Positions 44,334-53,290 of a stretch of DNA of 64,000 bases are shown in pieces (within the stretch, counting starts at the first letter, position 1; every line of letters begins with the position of its first letter). Origin of the DNA: Gammaproteobacteria bacterium Ga0077536 (lineage in GTDB: Bacteria; Pseudomonadota; Gammaproteobacteria; Ga0077536); assembly GCA_001464935.1 (NCBI GenBank), contig LNEL01000034.1, forward strand, positions 1-64,000, read 5' to 3'. Below the pieces are notes generated by a model. The model saw only the letters and a program-made list of their open reading frames with translations. It was not told the DNA's origin and did not search any database. The translations under genes and the position numbers were made by a program.

Positions 44334-45281
44334 ATGTTTTTCGACACCTGGCTCAAGCTGCGCAACGCAGGCATCCTCGGCCTCAATGCGCGCAACCGCG
44401 AATACATCATGCGGCACAACCCGCGCCGCCGGTATCCGCTCGTCGACGACAAGCTGACCACCAAACGTCTGGCGATCGAAGCCGGTATCGCCGTGCCGCA
44501 ACTCTATGCGGTGTTCCAGACGGAGCACGATCTGACGAAGCTGGCCGAGCGCCTCGCGCCCTACAGCGAATTCGTGATCAAACCGGCGCATGGCAGTGGC
44601 GGCAGCGGCGTCCTCGTGATCGACGGACGGCGCAAGGACCTCGTCGTCAAACCCGACGGTCGCGGCCTCACGCTGGACGAAGTCGAGTTCCATGTCTCGA
44701 ACATCCTCAGCGGCATCTACAGCCTCGGCGGCGTGCCGGACGACGCGATGGTCGAGTACCGCGTGCGGGTCGATCCGATTTTCGACCCCGTCAGCTACCA
44801 GGGCGTGCCCGACATCCGGCTGCTCGTCTATCGCGGCGTGCCGACGATGGCGATGGTGCGTCTGCCCACGCGCCAGTCCGACGGCAAGGCCAACCTGCAC
44901 CAGGGCGCGGTCGGCGTCGGCATCGAAATCGCGACGGGTCGCACGACCCACGGCGTGTGGCAGAACCGCTCCGTGGCCGACCATCCGGACTTCGGCGTGT
45001 CGCTGTCGAACCTCGAGATTCCGAACTGGCCGCGGCTGCTCGAACTCGGCGCCCGCTGCTACGAGCTGACGGGTCTGGGCTACCTCGGCGTCGACATCGT
45101 CATCGACCGCACGCATGGCCCACTGCTGCTGGAGCTGAATGCGCGGCCGGGCCTCGCCATCCAGATTGCGAACGGTCGCGGTCTGCGCGGCCGCCTCGAG
45201 GCCATCGACCGCCTGGACGCCATCCCCGACACACCGCTCGAGCGCGTCCAGCTCGCCTGCGAGCTGTTCCGCGTTCACTGA
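44334..45281 (+). CDS. RimK-related ATP-grasp alpha-L-glutamate ligase-like protein
   Basis: 315 residues. ATP-grasp features: FVIKPAHGSGGSGVLVI (nucleotide-binding glycine loop), DIVIDRTHGPLLLELNARPGLAIQIAN (metal-binding E/N pair near the C-terminus). Full length for the alpha-L-glutamate-ligase-related family. Predicted to join an amino acid, possibly glutamate, to a peptide or protein carboxyl group. The acceptor is unknown. Third gene of the trio, 4 bp after the 7TM gene. Confidence 0.88.
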   Translation: MFFDTWLKLRNAGILGLNARNREYIMRHNPRRRYPLVDDKLTTKRLAIEAGIAVPQLYAVFQTEHDLTKLAERLAPYSEFVIKPAHGSGGSGVLVIDGRRKDLVVKPDGRGLTLDEVEFHVSNILSGIYSLGGVPDDAMVEYRVRVDPIFDPVSYQGVPDIRLLVYRGVPTMAMVRLPTRQSDGKANLHQGAVGVGIEIATGRTTHGVWQNRSVADHPDFGVSLSNLEIPNWPRLLELGARCYELTGLGYLGVDIVIDRTHGPLLLELNARPGLAIQIANGRGLRGRLEAIDRLDAIPDTPLERVQLACELFRVH

Positions 45282-45330
45282 GTCCCTGCGGGCTGCCGTA
45301 GGACCCTGTCGCCTGTTGACCGTCCGGCCC

Positions 45331-45357
45331 TCAAGTCGGGCCGCTGTTCGTCGCTAC
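45331..45357 (+). promoter_or_regulatory. Sigma-28 (FliA)-type promoter before chemoreceptor gene
   Basis: TCAAGTCG, an 11-bp spacer, then GTCGCTAC, compared with the consensus TAAAGTTT-N11-GCCGATAA. Spacing is exact and five of eight positions match in each half. Placement before a chemotaxis receptor fits class-III flagellar control. Confidence 0.5.
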
Positions 45358-45425
45358 TCTCCTCACTGACTGCACAGCCCGCCGCGGTTGCGCCGTTCCC
45401 CCGTTCCAGTGCCGAGGAGGCCACC

Positions 45426-48026
45426 GTGACGTTCAGCGTCAAGCAGAAACTGATCGCGTTCGCTGTCATCAGCATCGCCACCACCCTTCTCGTCGGCGGT
45501 AGCGGTTACCGCGCGCAGCAGCGCCAGTCGGACGCCCTCGGCGAAATGACGGTCAAGCTCGCGGCGCTGCGCAACCACCTCGAGTCGGACATGATGCACG
45601 ACGCCCTGCGCGGCGACGTGCTCGCCGCGCTGCATGCCGGTGCCAAGCAACGGCAGGACGAAGCGGCGGGGATCAAGGCCGACCTCGCCGACCACGTCGC
45701 GACGTTCAAGGAGAACATCGCCGCGAGCGGCAAACTGCCGCTGCCGGCAGACATCAGGGGCGCGCTCGAAAGTGTGTCGCCGGTGTTGAACGACTATGAA
45801 GCGTCCGCGACACGCATCATCGAACAGGCCTTTGTCGACCCGGACGCCGCGGAAGCCCTGCTGCCCGAATTCTCGGCGGCGTTTTCGCGCCTCGAAGACG
45901 AGATGGAGCAGCTGTCGGACCTGATCGAGAAAAGCGCCGCCGCCGCCCAGCAGGACGCGGAAGCAGTCGCCGCCCAGGCGCTGCAGGAAATGACGATTCT
46001 GCTCGGGGTCGCCGGCGTGTTGTGCAGCCTGATGTCATGGTTCCTGATTCGCACGGTGACCAGTCCGCTGGCCCAGTTGCGCAGCGCCATTGCCGCCCTG
46101 CGCAGCGACACCGGCGTGCTGGAACGGCTGCGCGGCTTCACGGCCGAGTTTGCCAGCATCGAAACCGAATTCAACGGCGTGCTCGACGGCATCGAGAATC
46201 AGCGCAACGCCGAGCGTGAACGGGCCGAAGCAGCCTTCCGCGTGCAGCAGGCGCTCGACGCCGCAGCGGCGAACATCGTGCTCACCGACACCAGGCTCGA
46301 CATCACTTATCTCAACGCAACGGCGTTGCAGATGTTCACCGGTGTCGCCGCCGACCTGCGCCGCGACCTGCCTGGCTTCGATCCGGCGGCACTGATCGGA
46401 CACAGCGTCGGCGCGCTCTACCGCGACGGCGCCGCCCAGCTCCAGATTCTCTCCGCGTTGACGGGCACGAGCAGCGCCGACTTCCAGCTCGGCGGGCGCG
46501 CCTTCCAGGTCACCTCGACCCCGGTGCGTGACGCCAATGGCCAGCGCATCGGCACGGTCTGCGAATGGGTGGACCTGACCCAGCAGCGCGAAGCCGAACG
46601 CCAGATTGCCGATGTACTGCAGGCGGCGGAAGACGGCGAACTCGAGAGCCGTCTCGACACCTCGCGACTTGCCGGCTTCACGCGCGTACTCGGCGATGGC
46701 GTGAACCGCCTGCTCGACGCGATCGTCAATCCGCTGAGAGTCGCGGCGACCCAGCTCAGCAGCATCGCCGAAGGCAATATCCCGCAGCCGATTGCCGTTG
46801 AGTTCAAGGGCGAATTCAACGCCATGAAGAACAACGTCAACACCTGCACCACGGTGCTGCAGACTCTCCTCGAAGACGCCCGCGCGCTGGCCGCGGCGGC
46901 GGCCGACGGCAAGCTCGAGGTGCGCGCCGATCTGTCGCGCCACTGGGGAGATTTCCGCAGCATCGTCGCCGGCATGAACGACACGCTGGATGCGATGGCG
47001 ACGCCGCTCGGCGAAGCGTCGCGTGTCCTCGATGCACTGTCGCACGGCGATCTGACAAAGCGCATGGAAGGCAACTACCGCGGGGACTTCGCCGCCTTGC
47101 GCGATCACCTGAACACCTCCATTGACAATCTGCGCCGCATGGTCAGCGAGATCGGGGGCGTCACGAGTTCGATCAACACCTCGGCCGGTGAAATTGCGAA
47201 GGGCAACCAGGATCTGAGCCAGCGCACGATGCAGCAGGCCGACGCGTTGCAGGAAACCTCCGCGTCCCTGCGCGAACTGACCGAAACCGTCAATCGCAAC
47301 AGCGCCGACGCGCGCGAAGCGAACTCCCTGGCGGCCGCGGCCAGCAGCGAGGCGTCGGGCGGCCGCGGCGTGGTCGAGAGCGCCATCACGGCGATGTCCG
47401 AAATCAACCAGTCGAGCCGTCGTATCGCCGACATCATCGGCGTGATCGACGAGATCGCGTTCCAGACCAACCTGCTCGCGCTGAACGCGGCCGTCGAAGC
47501 CGCGCGAGCCGGCGATCAGGGCCGTGGCTTCGCGGTGGTGGCCGCCGAAGTGCGCGGACTCGCGCAGCGCAGTGCGACCGCCGCGAAGGAGATCAAGACG
47601 CTGATCAACGACAGCGTCAACAAGGTCGACGAAGGCTCGCGCCTGGTCAACGAATCCGGTGCGACACTCGGCGGCATCGTCGGCGCCGTGCAGAAGGTCA
47701 GCGCCATCATGAACAGCATTGCCGCGGCCTCCGAGCAGCAGCGGGCCGGCATCGAAGGCCTGAATCGCGCTGTCACTGACATGGACCATGCGACTCAACA
47801 GAACGCTGCGCTCGTCGAAGAAGCCGCCGCGGCCAGTGAATCGATGGACGACCAGACGCGCACCCTCGCGCGCCTGATGGACAACTTCAAGACGGCGGCG
47901 GGCAGCGAAGTCGCGAGCATCGCGAACTATTCCCAGACCCGCCCGACGGCCATGCCGACGACGGCGTCGCCATCGACACCGCTCAAGCGCGCCGCGGGCG
48001 GCGGCGATGCCTGGGCCGACTTCTAG
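45426..48026 (+). CDS. Methyl-accepting chemotaxis protein with PAS domain
   Basis: 866 residues, GTG start at 45426 behind GAGGAGG. One N-terminal helix ([20 protein letters not shown]), a helical periplasmic domain to about 180, and a second helix ([19 protein letters not shown]). A HAMP-like segment and a PAS domain (about 270-395, [19 protein letters not shown]) follow, then further HAMP-like repeats and the signalling hairpin with [21 protein letters not shown] and [16 protein letters not shown]. The extreme C-terminus reads AWADF, matching the xWxxF tether used by CheR/CheB. Preceded by a sigma-28-type promoter. Ligand unknown. Confidence 0.93.
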   Translation: MTFSVKQKLIAFAVISIATTLLVGGSGYRAQQRQSDALGEMTVKLAALRNHLESDMMHDALRGDVLAALHAGAKQRQDEAAGIKADLADHVATFKENIAASGKLPLPADIRGALESVSPVLNDYEASATRIIEQAFVDPDAAEALLPEFSAAFSRLEDEMEQLSDLIEKSAAAAQQDAEAVAAQALQEMTILLGVAGVLCSLMSWFLIRTVTSPLAQLRSAIAALRSDTGVLERLRGFTAEFASIETEFNGVLDGIENQRNAERERAEAAFRVQQALDAAAANIVLTDTRLDITYLNATALQMFTGVAADLRRDLPGFDPAALIGHSVGALYRDGAAQLQILSALTGTSSADFQLGGRAFQVTSTPVRDANGQRIGTVCEWVDLTQQREAERQIADVLQAAEDGELESRLDTSRLAGFTRVLGDGVNRLLDAIVNPLRVAATQLSSIAEGNIPQPIAVEFKGEFNAMKNNVNTCTTVLQTLLEDARALAAAAADGKLEVRADLSRHWGDFRSIVAGMNDTLDAMATPLGEASRVLDALSHGDLTKRMEGNYRGDFAALRDHLNTSIDNLRRMVSEIGGVTSSINTSAGEIAKGNQDLSQRTMQQADALQETSASLRELTETVNRNSADAREANSLAAAASSEASGGRGVVESAITAMSEINQSSRRIADIIGVIDEIAFQTNLLALNAAVEAARAGDQGRGFAVVAAEVRGLAQRSATAAKEIKTLINDSVNKVDEGSRLVNESGATLGGIVGAVQKVSAIMNSIAAASEQQRAGIEGLNRAVTDMDHATQQNAALVEEAAAASESMDDQTRTLARLMDNFKTAAGSEVASIANYSQTRPTAMPTTASPSTPLKRAAGGGDAWADF

Positions 48027-48049
48027 AAAAACCAGACGGAAGAATCATC

Positions 48050-49249
48050 ATGGGCATTCGGGTGGGCGGCCGGCTGTGCGCGGCATGCATGGGTTTCGTG
48101 CTTTGGAACGGGGTGGCTGTGGCCGACGAACCCTTGCCATGGCTGCTCGGCGACTGGGGCGGCAAGCGCAGCGCACTCGCCGCGCAGGGCTTCGACTTCG
48201 AATTCGTGGCCACTGTCGACGTGCTGGGCACGGTGGATGGCGGCATCGACGAAGGCTTCGATTCGCCGGCGAATTTCGATCTCGTGATGTCGGTCGATAC
48301 CGGCGCCGCGGGCTGGTGGCAGAACGGCAGCTTCAACTTCTATTTTCTCGGCAACGCCGGCGGCGCCCCCAGCGCGCGCACCGGCGATTACCAGGTCGCC
48401 AGCAACATCGAAGCGCCGGGGACCTTCAAACTATACGAAGCCTGGTACGAACATCGCTTCGCCGACGATCGCGTCAGCCTGCTCGTGGGCCTGCACGATC
48501 TGAACAGCGAGTTCTACGTCACGGAGCATGGCCTGCTGTTCCTGAACAGTTCCTTCGGGATTGGACCTGAAATCGGCCAGGCGGTCCCGTCATTCTTCCC
48601 GACGACCTCGCCCGGCGTGCGCTTGCGCGTGGCGCCGACCGCCAATACCTATGTCATCGCGGCGGTCTATGACGGCGTCCCCGGCGATCCGGCCGATCCG
48701 TACGGGACCGAAGTCGCATTCGACGACGGGGACGGCGTGTTCGGCATCGGTGAAGTCGGTCTGATCGGATCCGGCACGACCTACTACAAGCTTGGACTCG
48801 GCGCTTGGATCACCACAGCGCAGTTCGACGACTTCGCTGGCGACAGTCACAACGACAATGCCGGGATTTACCTGATAGGCGAACGCGATCTGTGGCGGGC
48901 CGACGACGGCCGCGGCGTCGGCGTATTCGCCCAGCTCGGCTTTGCCGACGAAGACATGAACCAGACCGGCACCTATGCCGGCGCCGGCATCAACTGGACG
49001 GGCCCGCTGCCGGGCCGCCCGGCGGACGTGGCCGGCTTCGCCGTCGCGCACGCGCGCAACGGCGACGACTTTCGCGCCGCGAACCCTGGCATCGAACGCG
49101 CGGAGACCGCGCTCGAATGGACCTACCTGATCCCTGCGACGCCGTGGCTCAACATTCAGCCGGACGTTCAGTACGTGATCGACCCGGGCATGGACCCGAC
49201 GCTCGACAACGCCGTGGTCGTGGGCTTCCGCGTGCAGGTCAGCCTGTAG
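48050..49249 (+). CDS. OprB-type carbohydrate-selective outer-membrane porin
   Basis: 399 residues. A signal peptide (CAACMGFVLWNGVAVA) is followed by LPWLLGDWGGKRSALAAQGF, the N-terminal signature of the OprB family. Amphipathic beta strands follow and the C-terminus VVVGFRVQVSL ends in an outer-membrane-like strand. Internal blocks ASNIEAPGTFKLYEAWYEH and DLNSEFYVTEHGLLFLNSSFGIG are typical. Moves sugars or other small neutral solutes across the outer membrane. Lies 24 bp after the chemoreceptor, so uptake and taxis may be linked. Confidence 0.88.
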   Translation: MGIRVGGRLCAACMGFVLWNGVAVADEPLPWLLGDWGGKRSALAAQGFDFEFVATVDVLGTVDGGIDEGFDSPANFDLVMSVDTGAAGWWQNGSFNFYFLGNAGGAPSARTGDYQVASNIEAPGTFKLYEAWYEHRFADDRVSLLVGLHDLNSEFYVTEHGLLFLNSSFGIGPEIGQAVPSFFPTTSPGVRLRVAPTANTYVIAAVYDGVPGDPADPYGTEVAFDDGDGVFGIGEVGLIGSGTTYYKLGLGAWITTAQFDDFAGDSHNDNAGIYLIGERDLWRADDGRGVGVFAQLGFADEDMNQTGTYAGAGINWTGPLPGRPADVAGFAVAHARNGDDFRAANPGIERAETALEWTYLIPATPWLNIQPDVQYVIDPGMDPTLDNAVVVGFRVQVSL

Positions 49250-49267
49250 GGCAGCTGTTGTCCCGGT

Positions 49268-49657
49268 TCAACCGTGGACGAGGCTGACTTCGACGACGTC
49301 GTCCGCGGCCGGCGCCTGCTCGAAGCGGCTTTCGAAGCTGAAGCTGCGCAGACGTCTGCGCGGCAGTTCGGCCGGCCCGAGCAGGGTCTGTCGTTCGGCC
49401 TTGACGGCACCGGAGGCGTCCCGGATCACGACCTGGAGCGTCACCGGCGAGAGCACGCCCGTCATGAGGCTGCGACTCACGCGCGCATGCACGGCATAGC
49501 CGCCATCGGCCTGTGACGACTCGGCGCCGAGCACACTGATCCCGCGTTCATGGGCGTCGGTGACGACGACCTGCTGCGCCTGGGCCAGCGGTGCCAGCAC
49601 GGCGCACGCGACGGCCACCAGTGACGAACGGTATTGGACGACCTGACTCTTCTTCAT
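49268..49657 (-). CDS. Small periplasmic hypothetical protein
   Basis: 129 residues. MKKSQVVQYRSSLVAVACAV with APLAQA is a signal peptide. The mature part is beta-rich (VTLQVVIRDASGAVKAERQTL) with no cysteine or recognised motif. The start follows AGGAGAACAA. Ends 19 bp from the convergent porin gene and lies 59 bp downstream of the fbp start region in the opposite sense of its own promoter. No family recognised. Confidence 0.6.
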   Translation of the reverse strand: MKKSQVVQYRSSLVAVACAVLAPLAQAQQVVVTDAHERGISVLGAESSQADGGYAVHARVSRSLMTGVLSPVTLQVVIRDASGAVKAERQTLLGPAELPRRRLRSFSFESRFEQAPAADDVVEVSLVHG

Positions 49658-49716
49658 TGTTGTTCTCCTCCAGCGGTGGGCGCAGCGGCCACATGGGCCG
49701 CCGCTGATTCTGTCTT

Positions 49717-50718
49717 TCAGTCCTTCAGCATTGCTTCGAGTTCGGCGACTTCATCGCGGCTCCCGAGGATGACGGGCACGCGCTGGTGCAGTTCCTCCGG
49801 CGCCACGTCGAGGATCGGCTGGCCGCCGATCGATGCCGCACCGCCTGCCTGCTCAATCAGCATCGCCATCGGGTTCGCCTCGTACATCAGTCGCAATTTT
49901 CCCTGGGGCGCCTTGGCGGTCGGCGGGTAGAGGAACACGCCGCCCTTGATCAGCACCCGGTGCACGTCGACGACCATCGCGCCGGCATAGCGGCTCGAGT
50001 AGCCACGCTCACGGCACTGGCCGAGAAAGCGCTGGTAACCCGCGGGGAAGCTGTCCAGGTTCGCTTCGTTGACCGAATAGGTCTTGCCGCGCGCGGGAAT
50101 CCGCAGGTGCTCGGCGACGCGGATGAACGCGCCGACGGCGGGATCCAGCACGAACATGTGGACGCCGTTGCCGGTCGTCAGCACGAAAATCGTCGACGAG
50201 CCGTACAGCACGTAGCCGGCCGCAATCTGTTGGCGGCCCGGCTGCAAGGTGCCGGACTCGCCGTCGCCGAGGGCGAAAATCGAAAAGATGGTGCCGACGC
50301 CGCCGCCGACGTCGAGATTCGACGAGCCATCCAGCGGATCGAACAGCACGGCGTAGCGCCGGCCACCCGCCGCCGCGGCATCGACCAGCAGCAGTTCGTC
50401 GTTCTCTTCCGAACCAATCACCGCCACGCCCTCGCGCGAGCGCAGCAGCTGAATCAGCAGGTGATTGGCGATGACGTCGAGTTTCTGCTGACGTTCGCCC
50501 TGCACGTTGTCCGTGCCGAACTCGCCGAGGACATCCTCGATGCCGGCGGTCTTCAGCTTCGCGGCAATGGTCTTGGAGGCGATCGACAGAGCGGAGATGA
50601 TCCAGGACAGCGTGCCGGTGGCACCCGGATGGCGACGCTCCTCGACCAGCACATGACTCTGCAAGGTGATGAAAGACGGCTGCCCGAGCAGCGGGACAAC
50701 GGGGGCGGGGTTCGCCAT
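49717..50718 (-). CDS. fbp: Class I fructose-1,6-bisphosphatase
   Basis: 333 residues from the ATG at 50718 (GGAG 6 nt upstream). Metal and substrate motifs are VIGSEEND, the family signature FDPLDGSSNLD, and KGGVFLYPPTAKAPQGKLRLMYEANP with EQAGGAAS at the sugar-phosphate site. It hydrolyses fructose-1,6-bisphosphate in gluconeogenesis, fitting growth on acids such as propionate. Upstream ATGs at 50730 and 50739 are possible alternative starts. Divergent from the DMT exporter. Confidence 0.95.
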   Translation of the reverse strand: MANPAPVVPLLGQPSFITLQSHVLVEERRHPGATGTLSWIISALSIASKTIAAKLKTAGIEDVLGEFGTDNVQGERQQKLDVIANHLLIQLLRSREGVAVIGSEENDELLLVDAAAAGGRRYAVLFDPLDGSSNLDVGGGVGTIFSIFALGDGESGTLQPGRQQIAAGYVLYGSSTIFVLTTGNGVHMFVLDPAVGAFIRVAEHLRIPARGKTYSVNEANLDSFPAGYQRFLGQCRERGYSSRYAGAMVVDVHRVLIKGGVFLYPPTAKAPQGKLRLMYEANPMAMLIEQAGGAASIGGQPILDVAPEELHQRVPVILGSRDEVAELEAMLKD

Positions 50719-50914
50719 GCCTGACTCCATATTGTTCATGATTGCGTTCCGGATTCTGCGTGCGCCGCGTGACACGAAGCGTGTCCCGAATTTCAGCTTG
50801 ACGCTCTTTTACAATTTTTCGTTCAAGTTTGCCGTGAGCTGTGCCCACCGGCCATCAGGTTTCTTCACGCGCTACCATGGGCGTTCCGTCCTTTCCCTGT
50901 TCGAGGGGTCCGCC

Positions 50915-51790
50915 GTGCCCGTTGCCCTTGCCTACATCGGCGTGATCCTGATCTGGTCGACGACCCCGCTCGCCATCAAGTGGAGCGGGGAAGGCCCGGG
51001 CTGGCTGTTCGGCGTGGTCAGCCGGATGACCGTCGGCGCCGCCTGTGTCTGGCTGCTGATGCTCGTCACGCGCCGCCGGCTGCCGTTCGACCGCGCGGCC
51101 TGTGTGCACTATGCCGCCGGCGCGCTCGGCATCTACGGCGCGATGCTGCTGTCCTACCGCGGCGCGCAAGACATCCCGTCCGGCTGGCTGGCGGTGCTGT
51201 TCGGCCTGAGTCCGCTGGCGACCGCCCTGCTCTCGCGCCTCCTGCTCGGCGAGGCGGCGCTGAGCGGCCAGCGGCTGCTGGGCCAGGCGCTGGCGCTGGC
51301 CGGCCTGGTGACCATTTACGGCGATGCCGGCTCGGCGGGGGATGGCGCGGCCTTCGGCATCGCCCTGGTGCTGGTGGCGGTGTGCATCCATGCGCTGTCC
51401 GGGGTCCTGATCAAGCGTTACAACGCCCCGATGCCGGCCCTGGCCTCGGTGGCCGGCAGCATGACGCTCGCGCTCCCCGCCTACCTGCTGACCTGGATCT
51501 GGCTCGACGGCCAATGGCCGGCCACGGTGCCGCTGCCGGCCGCGCTGTCGATCGCCTGGCTCGGCATCGTTGCCACCACCGCCGGCTTCACGCTCTACTA
51601 CTTCATCCTGCGCCGGCAGCGCGCCACGCAGGTCGCCCTGATCAACTTCGCGACGCCGGTGTTCTCCCTCGCCCTCGGTCACCTGCTGAATGCCGAACCG
51701 CTGGGCCCGCGGATCCTCGGTGGCACCGCCCTGATCCTCGCCGGCCTCGTGCTGCACGAAGTGCCCCTGCGCCGGCGGCAGACGACGTAG
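50915..51790 (+). CDS. EamA/DMT-superfamily transporter
   Basis: 291 residues, GTG at 50915 behind GAGGGG. Ten predicted helices in two EamA repeats (ALAYIGVILIWSTTPLAIKWS starts the first, AFGIALVLVAVCIHALSGVLIKR the second), with a PVFSLALGHLLNAEPLGPRILGG block typical of RhtA/YdcZ-like metabolite exporters. Likely exports an amino acid or other metabolite. An upstream frame reaching 50666 overlaps fbp and is not needed. Confidence 0.85.
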   Translation: MPVALAYIGVILIWSTTPLAIKWSGEGPGWLFGVVSRMTVGAACVWLLMLVTRRRLPFDRAACVHYAAGALGIYGAMLLSYRGAQDIPSGWLAVLFGLSPLATALLSRLLLGEAALSGQRLLGQALALAGLVTIYGDAGSAGDGAAFGIALVLVAVCIHALSGVLIKRYNAPMPALASVAGSMTLALPAYLLTWIWLDGQWPATVPLPAALSIAWLGIVATTAGFTLYYFILRRQRATQVALINFATPVFSLALGHLLNAEPLGPRILGGTALILAGLVLHEVPLRRRQTT

Positions 51791-51801
51791 CGTCCCCGGG
51801 G

Positions 51802-51962
51802 GGGCTGCGCATGGTTGGCCACCGAGAACACAAAGAACACCGAGAAGAACAACTGATTTGGTCGGCACCACCGTGAACCGGGCACCGAACTGCGCACCGA
51901 GCACTACGCTGCTGCCCGCCATGGCTTTTTTCTCGGCGTTCTCGGTGGCCATTGCGCAGCCC
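51802..51962. repeat. 161-bp element with imperfect terminal inverted repeats
   Basis: The left end GGGCTGCGCA...GGCCACCGAGAAC (51802-51828) is mirrored by GTTCTCGGTGGCC...TGCGCAGCCC (51938-51962); the arms differ by a 3-bp insertion. The arms continue with degenerate 9-bp units (AACACNNAG). Related sequence lies at 26024-26053. No ORF inside. It resembles a small non-autonomous or REP-like mobile repeat. Confidence 0.6.
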
Positions 51963-52012
51963 GTTCTTCATCTGCACGCCAGGTGCCCAAGACGCCCGCG
52001 CAGGGCACAGGC

Positions 52013-52041
52013 TTGACAGCCCGGGCGGGCTCCGTTGGGAT
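52013..52041 (+). promoter_or_regulatory. Possible sigma-70 promoter of the cupin gene
   Basis: TTGACA at 52013-52018 is a perfect -35. The best -10 at 17-bp spacing is TGGGAT (52036-52041), with TAGGCT five bases further on as an alternative. The start codon is 30 bp downstream. Confidence 0.35.
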
Positions 52042-52070
52042 AGGCTCCCGCACCAGCCCGGAGTCCTGTC

Positions 52071-52448
52071 ATGCACGTCAACCACAATCCCGCGGTCCCG
52101 AAACACAACCTGCCCGGTCTCGAGCACCAGACACTCGCCGGCAAGCAGGATGGCCTGAACAGTTTCGAAGTCTGGCGTCAGACCATCTCGCCGAACTCGG
52201 TGACACCGGTGCATCGTCACGACTGCGAGGAAGTCATCGTGATTCTCGGCGGCAGCGGCGTATGCAAATTCGAAGACCGCGAACTGCCGTTCAAGGCCGA
52301 TCAGACGCTCGTGATTCCGCCGAACGTCGTGCACCAGATCTGCAACAACGGCACGGAAGATCTCTACATCATCGCGACCCTCGCGATGTCGCCGGTCAAG
52401 GTCGAAACAGCCGACGGCGCGGCGATGCCGCTGCCGTGGTACGCCTGA
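52071..52448 (+). CDS. Single-domain cupin protein
   Basis: 125 residues. Cupin motif 1 is TPVHRHDCEEVIVILGGSG (metal ligands H, H, E) and motif 2 VIPPNVVHQICNNG (H). A small beta-barrel metal protein, possibly a dioxygenase or isomerase on a small carbonyl compound. First of a probable operon with an alpha/beta hydrolase (10 bp gap) and an aldehyde dehydrogenase (28 bp gap). Confidence 0.85.
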   Translation: MHVNHNPAVPKHNLPGLEHQTLAGKQDGLNSFEVWRQTISPNSVTPVHRHDCEEVIVILGGSGVCKFEDRELPFKADQTLVIPPNVVHQICNNGTEDLYIIATLAMSPVKVETADGAAMPLPWYA

Positions 52449-52458
52449 AGGCCTGTCG

Positions 52459-53262
52459 ATGACGGCCCCCGCGTTCGTCCCCGGCGCACCGCGCATTGCC
52501 TATGAGGCGATGGGCAGCGGACCGACTGTCGTGTTCATGCACGGCATCGGCGGCAACCGCACGAACTGGCGCGAACAGCTCGACGCACTGGGCGGCGAGT
52601 TTCGGGCGGTGGCGTGGGATGCGCGCGGGTACGGCGCGAGCGACGACTACGACGGCGCGCTCGCGTTTCCGATGTTCGCCGCCGATCTCGAGCGCCTGCT
52701 CGATCATCTCGATGTCGCGCAGGCGCATCTCGTCGGGCTGTCGATGGGCGGACGCATCGCACTCGACTTCTACGAAAGCAGGCCGGCGCGCGTCGCGAGC
52801 CTCGTCCTCTGCGACACCTTCCCCGGCTACGATGCGTCGATCACGAGCGAACAGCGTGAGAAATTCATCCGTTCGCGCAAGCAACCGCTGATCGAAGGCA
52901 AGGAGCCGAAGGACATCGCGCCGGTCGTCGCTCCCACCCTGCTCAGCAAAGGCGCAACACCGGCCTCGCTGCAGCGACTCGTCGACAGCATGGCGGCGCT
53001 GCACAAGGACTCCTACATCAAGGCGATCGAAGCGATGACGCGCTATGAGCCGGTCGCCGAACTCACTGCGATCAAGGTACCGACGCTCGTGATCTGCGGC
53101 GACGAGGACACGCTGACGCCGCCGACGATTGCACGCGACATGGCGGCCGCGATTCCGCACGCGCGCCTTGCGATCCTCGAGCGTGCCGGCCACCTGTCGA
53201 ATATCGAGCAACCGGCCGCGTTCAACGCGGTGCTGCTGGAGTTCCTGCGCAGCCTGGCCTGA
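52459..53262 (+). CDS. Alpha/beta-fold hydrolase
   Basis: 267 residues. The oxyanion block FMHGIGGNRTNW, the nucleophile elbow GLSMGG (Ser), an acid in VICGDEDTLTP and the histidine in RAGHLSNIEQP make a complete triad. Close in pattern to 3-oxoadipate enol-lactonase and related C-C or ester hydrolases. Second gene of the cupin/hydrolase/aldehyde dehydrogenase set, suggesting a lactone or ester intermediate (inference). Confidence 0.88.
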   Translation: MTAPAFVPGAPRIAYEAMGSGPTVVFMHGIGGNRTNWREQLDALGGEFRAVAWDARGYGASDDYDGALAFPMFAADLERLLDHLDVAQAHLVGLSMGGRIALDFYESRPARVASLVLCDTFPGYDASITSEQREKFIRSRKQPLIEGKEPKDIAPVVAPTLLSKGATPASLQRLVDSMAALHKDSYIKAIEAMTRYEPVAELTAIKVPTLVICGDEDTLTPPTIARDMAAAIPHARLAILERAGHLSNIEQPAAFNAVLLEFLRSLA

Positions 53263-53290
53263 TCGAGCCCGGGCAGGAGGTCCGGTCGCC

